Assembly (NCBI RefSeq): GCF_020164485.1
Contig: NZ_JAIQZA010000027.1
Span: 1 to 58,776, forward strand
Reading direction: 5' to 3'
Length of the DNA stretch: 58,776 bases
Origin: Salegentibacter tibetensis
Lineage (GTDB): Bacteria > Bacteroidota > Bacteroidia > Flavobacteriales > Flavobacteriaceae
Shown: one piece after another, positions 52,867 to 58,776 of the stretch
Position numbering within the stretch: the first letter of the stretch is position 1
How the letters are laid out: each line of letters starts with the position of its first letter
Notes under the pieces: model-generated
The model's database searches: none
The model's input: the letters and a program-made list of their open reading frames with translations, nothing else
What the model was told of the DNA's origin: nothing
Translations under genes and position numbers: made by a program

Positions 52867-53433
52867 TTGAAAGAAAACATCCTGCATATAAAAAATATGG
52901 TTTGCGATCGCTGCCTTGGGAGTGTTAAGAACACTTTAGAGCAACAAAACCTTAAATATGAACACATAAGTTTAGGCAGGATCGAGTTTAAAAAAGAACT
53001 TTCAAAAGATCAATTCCATCTTTTGGAAAAAGAGCTAAAGGCCAATGGATTTGAAATCGTAGCCGAAAGAAACGACAAAATCGTGACCGACATAAAGTCT
53101 TTGATTATAGCATTGGTCTACGAACATAAAGATTTTGGAAATTATAAGCTTTCAGAAGTTTTAAGCGAAGAGCTGCATTACGATTATAGCCATCTTACCA
53201 GTATCTTCACCAAAGCCGAAGGACAAAGCATTCAAAGTTTTCAGAATAAAATAAGAGCAGAGCGTATTAAGGAATTACTGGAATATGATGAATTGAATAT
53301 TTCAGAAATTGCCGATAAAATGGATTTTGGCAGTGCTGCTTATCTTTCTACTTTCTTTAAAAAAGAAACGGGCTTAAATCCTTCACAATATAAACTCAAG
53401 CATTCAGAACGAAAGTCTCTGGATAAATTATAA
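52867..53433 (+). CDS. AraC-family regulator with N-terminal HMA-like metal sensor domain
   Basis: A 188-aa protein read from TTG 52867; a later start would remove the metal motif. Residues 1-70 resemble a heavy-metal-associated (HMA) fold with 'IKNMVCDRCLGSVKNTLEQQ', an MxCxxC loop at about 10-15. Residues 80-180 form an AraC-type double helix-turn-helix ('YKLSEVLSEELHYDYSHLTS', 'NISEIADKMDFGSAAYLSTF'). A regulator that binds metal through an HMA-type loop and DNA through an AraC domain fits a copper sensor for the adjoining genes. Similar short regulators occur in other Bacteroidota copper loci; ligand and target sites are inference. Confidence 0.85.
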   Translation: MKENILHIKNMVCDRCLGSVKNTLEQQNLKYEHISLGRIEFKKELSKDQFHLLEKELKANGFEIVAERNDKIVTDIKSLIIALVYEHKDFGNYKLSEVLSEELHYDYSHLTSIFTKAEGQSIQSFQNKIRAERIKELLEYDELNISEIADKMDFGSAAYLSTFFKKETGLNPSQYKLKHSERKSLDKL

Positions 53434-53552
53434 TTAGTTTTTTTGCCACGAATTCTCGAATCATTTTTTAGAAAATGGTGGTTTGATTGATTAGTTTCTT
53501 TCTGTTTTAGAGAGTTTACTCGATAATCGAGATTTAAATGCTCCGAGGCCTT

Positions 53553-53625
53553 CCCGAATCATTCAGGCGGGCTTGCCTCGAAATCAGGATATTTTTTTCA
53601 TTAATGCCTCTTGGCCTGCCCCCAA
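53553..53625. repeat. Dispersed palindromic intergenic repeat, copy 2
   Basis: Bases 53553-53582 are identical to 5299-5328. The following bases around GCCTCTTGGCCTGCC correspond to the second hairpin of copy 1 in degenerate form. Confidence 0.75.
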
Positions 53626-53786
53626 GGTAGTTTACTTTCCGAAATTTATATTAAAATCGTCATGCTTGTTTCAGTATCTAATATCTTTTGAGTTTAAGTC
53701 TGTAAGGAAATTTTCAGGCTCCATATTTCCCCGTTTTCTTATAACTTCTTACCATAATTTTAAAACTCATTACGGTTTATTGTGCT

Positions 53787-53794
53787 TAACTTTG
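53787..53794 (+). promoter_or_regulatory. -7 promoter box of the copper-storage-type gene
   Basis: TAACTTTG is a perfect TAnnTTTG match. The start of transcription would fall about 18-20 bases before the ATG. The -33 region has only an ATTTTA-like match, as might be expected if an activator is needed. Confidence 0.55.
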
Positions 53795-53819
53795 GGTTAA
53801 ACCATTAAAAACCAATATT

Positions 53820-54140
53820 ATGAGAAACGAAAAATTGCTAAGCACCCTAGGGAATTGCATTAACCACTGCAATTATTGTGCTGATGCCTGTCTGGATGAA
53901 GACAATGTGAAAATGATGAAAAACTGCATTAGAACCGATAGGGTTTGTGCAGAGGTTTGTAGCACGCTTAACCAGGTGTTGGTTACCGGTTACAAAAATG
54001 TAGACGGACTCGTAAAATATTGTATCGAAGTTTGTAATGCCTGTGCCGATGAATGCGGCCAGCACGATCACGATCACTGCCAGGAATGCGCCAAAGCCTG
54101 CCGTGAATGTGCAAAAGCTTGCGAAGCATATTTGGCTTAA
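53820..54140 (+). CDS. Cysteine-rich four-helix-bundle copper-binding protein (Csp/DUF326-like)
   Basis: The 106-aa protein has 16 cysteines spaced as CxxxC and CxxC pairs along predicted helices ('NCINHCNYCADAC', 'CIEVCNACADEC', 'CQECAKACRECAKACEAY') and a His-rich turn (QHDHDH). This pattern is that of copper-storage proteins such as Csp1/Csp3, which bind many Cu(I) ions inside a four-helix bundle. There is no signal peptide, so it would be cytoplasmic, like Csp3. Its place between an HMA-AraC regulator and CopA supports copper buffering. Confidence 0.9.
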   Translation: MRNEKLLSTLGNCINHCNYCADACLDEDNVKMMKNCIRTDRVCAEVCSTLNQVLVTGYKNVDGLVKYCIEVCNACADECGQHDHDHCQECAKACRECAKACEAYLA

Positions 54141-54153
54141 AATTTAAATTTTT

Positions 54154-54272
54154 AAAGGCTGTTTGAATTTGTTTTCGACGTCATGCTGAACTTGTTTCAG
54201 CATCTAAGTTGAAAGATATTAGACCCTAAAATAAATTCAGGGTGACGAAATTAAATAATTCAAACAGCCTTT
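54154..54272. repeat. Nested palindrome between the copper-storage gene and copA
   Basis: A perfect 16-bp inverted repeat (AAAGGCTGTTTGAATT at 54154-54169 and its complement at 54257-54272) encloses a second palindromic unit: hairpin TGCTGAA/TTCAGCA (54184-54102 region, i.e. 54184-54202) and the pair GTCATGCTGAA / TTCAGGGTGAC. The inner unit resembles a dispersed family also seen near 18560. The outer arms end in TTTTCTCT on the plus strand and could work as a terminator. Confidence 0.8.
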
Positions 54273-54289
54273 TCTCTCCAATAAAATCT

Positions 54290-56986
54290 ATGAAACACAG
54301 CTATCAAATTTCCGGAATGACCTGTATGGGTTGCAGGGCCCACGTTGAAAATACCTTAAAAAATGTGGAAGGGGTGACCAATGCCCAGGTAAATCTCGAA
54401 AAGGCCTTGGCCGAAATTGAGATGAAGAAACCTATTAAAATTGAAGAATTTCAGAAAACACTGCAGGATAGTAATTATGAAATTTATCGAGAGGATGAGA
54501 TGTCTCAAACTTATTCCGTTAGTGGAATGACCTGCAAGGGATGTAAGGCTCATGTTGAAGAAACATTAAAAAAAGTTGAGGGAGTAAAAAGTGCAAAAGT
54601 AAATCTTGAAAAATCTGAAGTAAAAATTTTTTCTAAAGAGAATGTCCCTTTAAAGAAATTGCAGCAGACCTTAAAGGATGATGGTGACAACTACCAAATT
54701 CATGAGCCGGGAAAAGAACCGAAATCAAAAAAGCAAAAAACTAAAGGAAGTGGCACCGGAGTTTATTATTGCCCTATGCATTGCGAAGGGGATAAAACTT
54801 ATGACGAACCCGGAGATTGCCCGGTTTGCGGAATGGATCTGGTTGAAGAAGCAAGTCTAAAAGCACAATCGACAACCTACACTTGTCCCATGCATCCTGA
54901 AGTGGTGCAGGATGGTCCCGGTTCCTGCCCAAAATGTGGGATGGACCTGGTGCCTAAAGAACCCGAAGAATCTTCAGAAAGCAAATCCTACAAAAAGCTG
55001 CTGAAAAAGTTTAAAATCGCGGTTGCGTTTACCTTACCTATTTTCATTATCGCAATGTCTGAGATGATTCCGGAGAATCCCTTGTATGATGTTTTAGAAA
55101 TGAAATACTGGAACTGGGTACAGTTTGGACTGTCAATTCCCGTGGTATTCTACGCTACCTGGATGTTTTTTGAACGCGCCTGGCGATCTATAAAAACCTG
55201 GAACCTCAATATGTTTACGCTTATTGGCATTGGTGCCGGGGTGGCCTGGCTTTTTAGCGTTTTTGGTATGCTGTTTCCAGATTTCTTTCCGCCACAGTTT
55301 AAAACTGAAATGGGTACCGTGCACGTCTATTTTGAGGCCGCAACGGTGATTCTGACCCTTGTATTACTGGGCCAGGTTTTAGAGGCCCGAGCACATAGTA
55401 AGACAAATTCGGCGATAAAAGAGTTGCTGAAACTCGCTCCGAACAAAGCGATAAAGGTTGTTGATGGCAAAGAAAAAGAAGTTTCTATAGATGAAATTCA
55501 AAAAGGAGATATTTTAAGGGTAAAGCCCGGCGATAAAATTCCGGTAGATGGGATTATTGAAAAAGGAAACTCCAGCATAGACGAGTCGATGATTACCGGA
55601 GAACCCATCCCGGTTGATAAAGCTGAAGGCGAAAAAGTGAGTTCGGGAACCATTAACGGAAACCGGAGTTTTACAATGAAAGCCGAAAAGGTAGGAGAGG
55701 AAACCCTGCTTTCACAAATTATAAAAATGGTGAATGATGCCAGTAGGTCGCAGGCCCCTATTCAGAAATTAGCCGATAGGATTTCAGCTTATTTCGTTCC
55801 TGTGGTGGTGATTATTGCAGTGATCACTTATATTGTCTGGGCTATTTACGGGCCCGAACCTCAATATGTTTATGCCCTGGTGAATGCTATCGCGGTATTG
55901 ATTATTGCATGTCCATGTGCTCTTGGCCTTGCCACACCAATGTCGGTTATGGTGGGTGTTGGGAAAGGTGCGCAAAACGGGGTGCTGATCAAAAACGCCC
56001 GTGCCCTGGAGCAAATGGATGATATTGATACCTTGATTATCGATAAAACCGGAACCATTACCGAAGGCAAACCCAAAGTGGAAAAAGTTGAAGTGATTTC
56101 CGAAGGAAATAAAGATGAAATTATAAAACTTATAGCCTCGGTAAATTCACAAAGCGAACACCCATTAGCAAAAGCCACAGTAGATTTTGCTAAAGAAAAA
56201 CAGCTGAAATATACAGAAGCTTCAGATTTCAATTCGGTTACCGGGAAAGGTGTGACTGGAATGGTAGATAATAAAAAAATTGCCATCGGGAATGACAAGC
56301 TGATGCAGGCGGAAAATGTTGAAATTCCTTCAGAAATTACCGAAAAGGTAACTGCTGAACAGGAAAAAGGCAAAACTGTCTCCTTTGTTTCTGTAGAAGG
56401 GAAAATAGAAGGATATTTCACAATTACCGATCCCATTAAAAAAACAAGTAGGGAAGCTTTGAAATCTCTAATGGATGACGGGGTAGAGGTTTATATGTTT
56501 ACCGGTGACAATGAGAAGACCGCTAAATCTGTTGCTGAAGAACTGGGGTTAACCGGATTCAAAGCAGGAATGCTTCCGGAAGACAAGCAAAGCGAAGTGA
56601 AAAAACTTCAGCAGGAAGGCAAAAAAGTAGCGATGGCGGGGGACGGAATAAACGACGCGCCCGCGCTGGCACAGGCCGATATTGGGATTGCGATGGGAAC
56701 CGGGACCGATGTTGCTATAGAAAGCGCGGAGATCACTCTGGTTAAGGGTGATCTAAAAGCAGTGAAAAAAGCAAAAAGCTTAAGTAAGAAAGTGATGCGA
56801 AATATTAAGCAGAACCTGTTTTTTGCTATGATTTATAATACGCTTGGAGTGCCGATTGCTGCCGGGATTTTATACCCGGTTTTCGGGCTTTTATTATCAC
56901 CGATGATTGCTGCCTTGGCAATGAGTTTTAGTTCGGTTTCGGTGATTGCTAATGCGCTGAGGTTAAAAAATACTAAATTACAGTAG
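54290..56986 (+). CDS. copA: Copper-exporting P1B-type ATPase CopA with two HMA and two Cys/Met-rich domains
   Basis: ATG 54290 is chosen because HMA domain 1 starts there; the frame upstream lies in the palindrome. The 898-aa order is: HMA 1 (GMTCMGC at 9-15), HMA 2 (GMTCKGC near 79), two heavy-metal-binding domains (near 160 'YYCPMH...CPVCGMDL' and near 198 'YTCPMHPE...CPKCGMDL'), eight helices, actuator motif 'MITGEPIPVD', CPC in 'IACPCALGLATP' (about 540), 'DKTGTIT' with the phosphorylated Asp (about 586) and 'GDGINDAPALAQADIG' (about 785). It pumps Cu(I) out of the cytoplasm. Four N-terminal metal sites is more than usual. Confidence 0.96.
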   Translation: MKHSYQISGMTCMGCRAHVENTLKNVEGVTNAQVNLEKALAEIEMKKPIKIEEFQKTLQDSNYEIYREDEMSQTYSVSGMTCKGCKAHVEETLKKVEGVKSAKVNLEKSEVKIFSKENVPLKKLQQTLKDDGDNYQIHEPGKEPKSKKQKTKGSGTGVYYCPMHCEGDKTYDEPGDCPVCGMDLVEEASLKAQSTTYTCPMHPEVVQDGPGSCPKCGMDLVPKEPEESSESKSYKKLLKKFKIAVAFTLPIFIIAMSEMIPENPLYDVLEMKYWNWVQFGLSIPVVFYATWMFFERAWRSIKTWNLNMFTLIGIGAGVAWLFSVFGMLFPDFFPPQFKTEMGTVHVYFEAATVILTLVLLGQVLEARAHSKTNSAIKELLKLAPNKAIKVVDGKEKEVSIDEIQKGDILRVKPGDKIPVDGIIEKGNSSIDESMITGEPIPVDKAEGEKVSSGTINGNRSFTMKAEKVGEETLLSQIIKMVNDASRSQAPIQKLADRISAYFVPVVVIIAVITYIVWAIYGPEPQYVYALVNAIAVLIIACPCALGLATPMSVMVGVGKGAQNGVLIKNARALEQMDDIDTLIIDKTGTITEGKPKVEKVEVISEGNKDEIIKLIASVNSQSEHPLAKATVDFAKEKQLKYTEASDFNSVTGKGVTGMVDNKKIAIGNDKLMQAENVEIPSEITEKVTAEQEKGKTVSFVSVEGKIEGYFTITDPIKKTSREALKSLMDDGVEVYMFTGDNEKTAKSVAEELGLTGFKAGMLPEDKQSEVKKLQQEGKKVAMAGDGINDAPALAQADIGIAMGTGTDVAIESAEITLVKGDLKAVKKAKSLSKKVMRNIKQNLFFAMIYNTLGVPIAAGILYPVFGLLLSPMIAALAMSFSSVSVIANALRLKNTKLQ

Positions 56987-57019
56987 CTACTATAATCTAC
57001 CTAGCCAAAAATTAATTAA

Positions 57020-58240
57020 ATGCAGGATTTTTTAAGTAAGTGGGGAGAAGCGGCATACACCAGTGCCGGTTTTTTTTGGATGGCTTTATGGGCCTTTATT
57101 CTGGGGTATGTAATAAGCAGTTGTATCCAGATTTTCCTAACTGAAAAGCGCATGGAAAGAACTATGGGGAAAGATGAGTCTAAGAGTCTTCTATTGGGAG
57201 CTTTCTTTGGTTTTATAAGTAGCTCCTGTAGTTTCTCTGCATTAGCGTCTACCAAAAGCCTGTTTAAAAAAGGTGCGAGTTTTTCTTCCTCTATTGCTTT
57301 CCTTCTTGCTTCGACCAACCTGGTTATAGAGCTGGGAATTTTAATTGCGATCTTTTTAGGCTGGCAATTTGTAGTAGGAGAATATGTAGGTGGAATATTG
57401 CTTATTCTTATCAGCTGGATATTGATTAGGCTTATCAATCCGCAGAAATTAATTAAAAAAGCACGAGAACGGCTCGATGAAAAAGACGATGGTGAAGAAG
57501 ATTCTGATAAATCCTGGAAGAAGAAAGTGAAATCTGAAACCAGTTGGGCCAAGGTTTCAAAGCAATACGCAATGGAATGGAAAATGGTTTGGAAAGATGT
57601 GACCCTGGGATTTACCGTTGCGGGGGTTGTTGCCGCCTTTGTTCCGGATTCTTTCTTTCAGACTTTATTTATAAACACTGGAGATGGAAATACAGACTTT
57701 AGCTTTTTTACTATTCTTGAACATATTATTGTTGGTCCAATTGCTGCCTTTTTGACTTTTATAGGGTCTATGGGAAATATTCCTTTGGCAGCGCTTCTCT
57801 TTGGGAAAGGAGTGAGTTTTGCGGGAGTAATGGCCTTTATTTTTAGTGATCTGGTAGTTTTTCCCGTATTAAGAATTAATGCAAAATATTATGGCTGGAA
57901 AATGTCTTTCTTTATACTTTTCCTCCTTTTTGCTGCGCTTGTTGGTACTTCCTTATTGTTGCATTACGGGTTCAATCTTTTTAATTTATTACCAGATCCA
58001 TCTGCAGTAAAAATAACCGATGCCGAACACTTTAAAATAGATTATACTTTCTGGCTGAATATGCTCTTTTTGGCAATTTCCGGGATTCTAATTTATCTTG
58101 GGTTTTTTAAGCGAGCAGATGTGATGCATATGAAGGAAATGGCACCTAAAAGTCAGTTGCTGGAAACAAGCTTGAAATATATTGCTTTTGTATGTTACCT
58201 GTGGCTTGCCGGAGGACTTATAGCTAAGTTTTTTCTCTAA
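57020..58240 (+). CDS. Predicted permease of the UPF0718/ArsP-like family
   Basis: The 406-aa membrane protein has eight or more hydrophobic segments and 'GAFFGFISSSCSFSALASTK', the Cys-containing stretch near 70-80 characteristic of this permease family, repeated in altered form as 'LTFIGSMGNIPLAALLFGKG' in the second half. A charged cytoplasmic loop (about 150-190) lies between the halves. Relatives include ArsP, which exports organoarsenicals; the substrate here is unknown. It follows copA by 33 bases and is likely co-transcribed. Confidence 0.87.
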   Translation: MQDFLSKWGEAAYTSAGFFWMALWAFILGYVISSCIQIFLTEKRMERTMGKDESKSLLLGAFFGFISSSCSFSALASTKSLFKKGASFSSSIAFLLASTNLVIELGILIAIFLGWQFVVGEYVGGILLILISWILIRLINPQKLIKKARERLDEKDDGEEDSDKSWKKKVKSETSWAKVSKQYAMEWKMVWKDVTLGFTVAGVVAAFVPDSFFQTLFINTGDGNTDFSFFTILEHIIVGPIAAFLTFIGSMGNIPLAALLFGKGVSFAGVMAFIFSDLVVFPVLRINAKYYGWKMSFFILFLLFAALVGTSLLLHYGFNLFNLLPDPSAVKITDAEHFKIDYTFWLNMLFLAISGILIYLGFFKRADVMHMKEMAPKSQLLETSLKYIAFVCYLWLAGGLIAKFFL

Positions 58241-58692
58241 TAAAAATAAAAAGAGAGCAGAAAAGGAGATAAATTTTATTTGGCTCAGATATAAAATTTA
58301 GATTTTCAGTTTTCCTTATGCTGCTCTCATTTCAAAATTCAAACAAACTCAACTAATTTATCTAAAAGAGTCCCACTTTGATCTTTAGAAATCTAATCTA
58401 AAAAATCTTTTTCATAGCAATTTAAGTGGGGCTTTTGTTTTAAGACTTTAAAATTTTAAAAAGGTTTAATTTAAAACATAAAAAAAACCACCGTGTAGGG
58501 AGAGGGCACTGAAAAACTATCTCCTTTGAGGTAATTTTATGAAGGCGATCAAGCAAAAATATATTTTTTGACTTGGTCGCTTTTTTTATTGGTGATTTTT
58601 AAGGTGTAGATATTTTTATTATTCTATGCCTCAAAATGGTCTAATAACCCTTCTGATCGCTTTTTAAGCTTACTTCCCTCAAGATCTCGGAC
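58241..58692. other. Gap after the permease gene, with hairpins and a probable IS end
   Basis: It contains an inverted repeat GAGAGCAG / CTGCTCTC (58253-58260, 58321-58328), a possible weak terminator around AGTCCCACTT / AAGTGGGGCT, and the terminator listed at 58545. The sequence AGGGCACTGAAAAAC at 58503 resembles the ends of IS1182-type elements as I recall them, so the insertion sequence at the window edge may begin there. Confidence 0.45.
58545..58587 (+). terminator. Hairpin terminator near the IS end
   Basis: Stem GCGATCAAG / CTTGGTCGC (one G-T wobble), AT-rich loop and seven T after it. Confidence 0.6.
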
Positions 58693-58776
58693 TTATATAG
58701 TTAATTTAAGAATTCTCTTGAGGTTTACGGCGAAAATAGCAAGTGCCCCCTGCATTTGCATACTATGGATACCATA
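58693..58776 (-). CDS. C-terminal end of an IS1182-like transposase (truncated by window edge)
   Basis: Reading inwards from the edge on the minus strand gives YGIHSMQMQGALAIFAVNLK and RILKLTI before a stop at 58693-58695. The 'QGA...A.NLKRI' pattern is the usual end of IS1182-family transposases. Only 27 codons lie in the window, so the family call is moderate and whether the gene is intact cannot be judged. Confidence 0.6.
   Translation of the reverse strand, partial: YGIHSMQMQGALAIFAVNLKRILKLTI

Larger units (their letters stand above)
53434..53819. other. Intergenic gap with repeat copy and promoter
   Basis: It holds the second copy of the palindromic repeat also found at 5291-5378, the inverted match to 25610-25623, and a TAACTTTG -7 box before the cysteine-rich protein gene. 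No gene is visible in it. Confidence 0.6.

Noticed and set aside
53573-53800. Plus-strand 75-codon open frame between the regulator and copper-storage genes.
   Set aside because: It lies in the dispersed repeat and across the promoter, with low-complexity composition and no homology signal.
55870-56436. Minus-strand open frame of 188 codons inside copA, and similar ones inside the cusA-like gene (45001-46140) and the permease gene (57016-57552).
   Set aside because: They are antisense to strongly conserved genes. Their length reflects the codon bias of the real gene and the products lack any family motif.

Overview
The window is chromosomal DNA of a Bacteroidota bacterium, most likely a marine-type member of the family Flavobacteriaceae (order Flavobacteriales). 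This rests on AT-rich sequence, Bacteroidota promoter -7 boxes of the TAnnTTTG type, absence of clear Shine-Dalgarno sites, and lineage-typical genes: the XrtF exosortase pair, a GYDIA-type GHMP kinase beside a class II HMG-CoA reductase, an HYC_CC_PP-type small protein, and a ComEC that ends without a metallo-beta-lactamase domain. The genus cannot be fixed from sequence reading alone.

Layout. 0-6.8 kb is accessory: the tail of a flavin amine oxidase, an S41 lipoprotein protease, an esterase whose start codon abuts a decayed IS4-type element (3515-4820, 11-bp target duplication), a lipoprotein beta-carbonic anhydrase, and a relic of an ISL3/ISAon1-type transposase. 6.8-10.6 kb is a small island bounded by an intact tRNA-Phe and a 12-nt copy of that tRNA's 3' end, each followed by its own terminator. 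It holds a secreted protein, a 68-codon reading frame, an ATP-grasp ligase and an unrecognised 148-aa protein. 10.7-18.4 kb is a co-directional housekeeping run (coaX, outer-membrane barrel, TPR protein, lptC, small membrane protein, DUF21/CBS protein, PpiD-like isomerase). 18.7-21 kb carries mevalonate-pathway genes on the minus strand. 21-25.5 kb has a dipeptidyl peptidase, a POT peptide transporter and a thioredoxin-like protein. 25.6-30.5 kb is a minus-strand operon (surE, small membrane protein, lpxB, NlpC/P60 lipoprotein, comEC). 30.6-32.7 kb is a Prc-type protease. 33-40.1 kb is the rod-shape operon purH-mreB-mreC-mreD-mrdA-rodA. 40.3-43.3 kb has an ABC permease, a GAF/fRMsr-like protein and the xrtF pair.

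43.3-58.2 kb is a copper/heavy-metal handling region, all on the plus strand: an HYC_CC_PP-type protein, a CusA-like RND pump of unusual length, a TolC-like channel, a CusB-like adaptor (metal-binding N-terminus and DUF3347 C-terminus), a DUF305 membrane protein, a PepSY protein, a DUF3347 lipoprotein, an AraC-family regulator with an N-terminal CxxC metal-sensor-like domain, a 16-cysteine four-helix copper-storage-type protein, a CopA ATPase with two HMA and two Cys/Met-rich metal-binding domains, and an eight-or-so-helix permease. The genes fit together as cytoplasmic sensing and storage, inner-membrane export (CopA), periplasmic capture (DUF3347/DUF305) and export across the outer membrane (CusCBA). 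Palindromic repeats lie at three of its gene boundaries.

The right edge cuts into an IS1182-like transposase on the minus strand. Several intergenic gaps hold copies of dispersed palindromic repeat families. The points I consider most worth a second look are the HMA-AraC regulator and copper region as a unit, the 121-bp nested palindrome between the copper-storage gene and copA, the tRNA-Phe island with its ATP-grasp gene pair, and the IS insertion at the esterase start codon.
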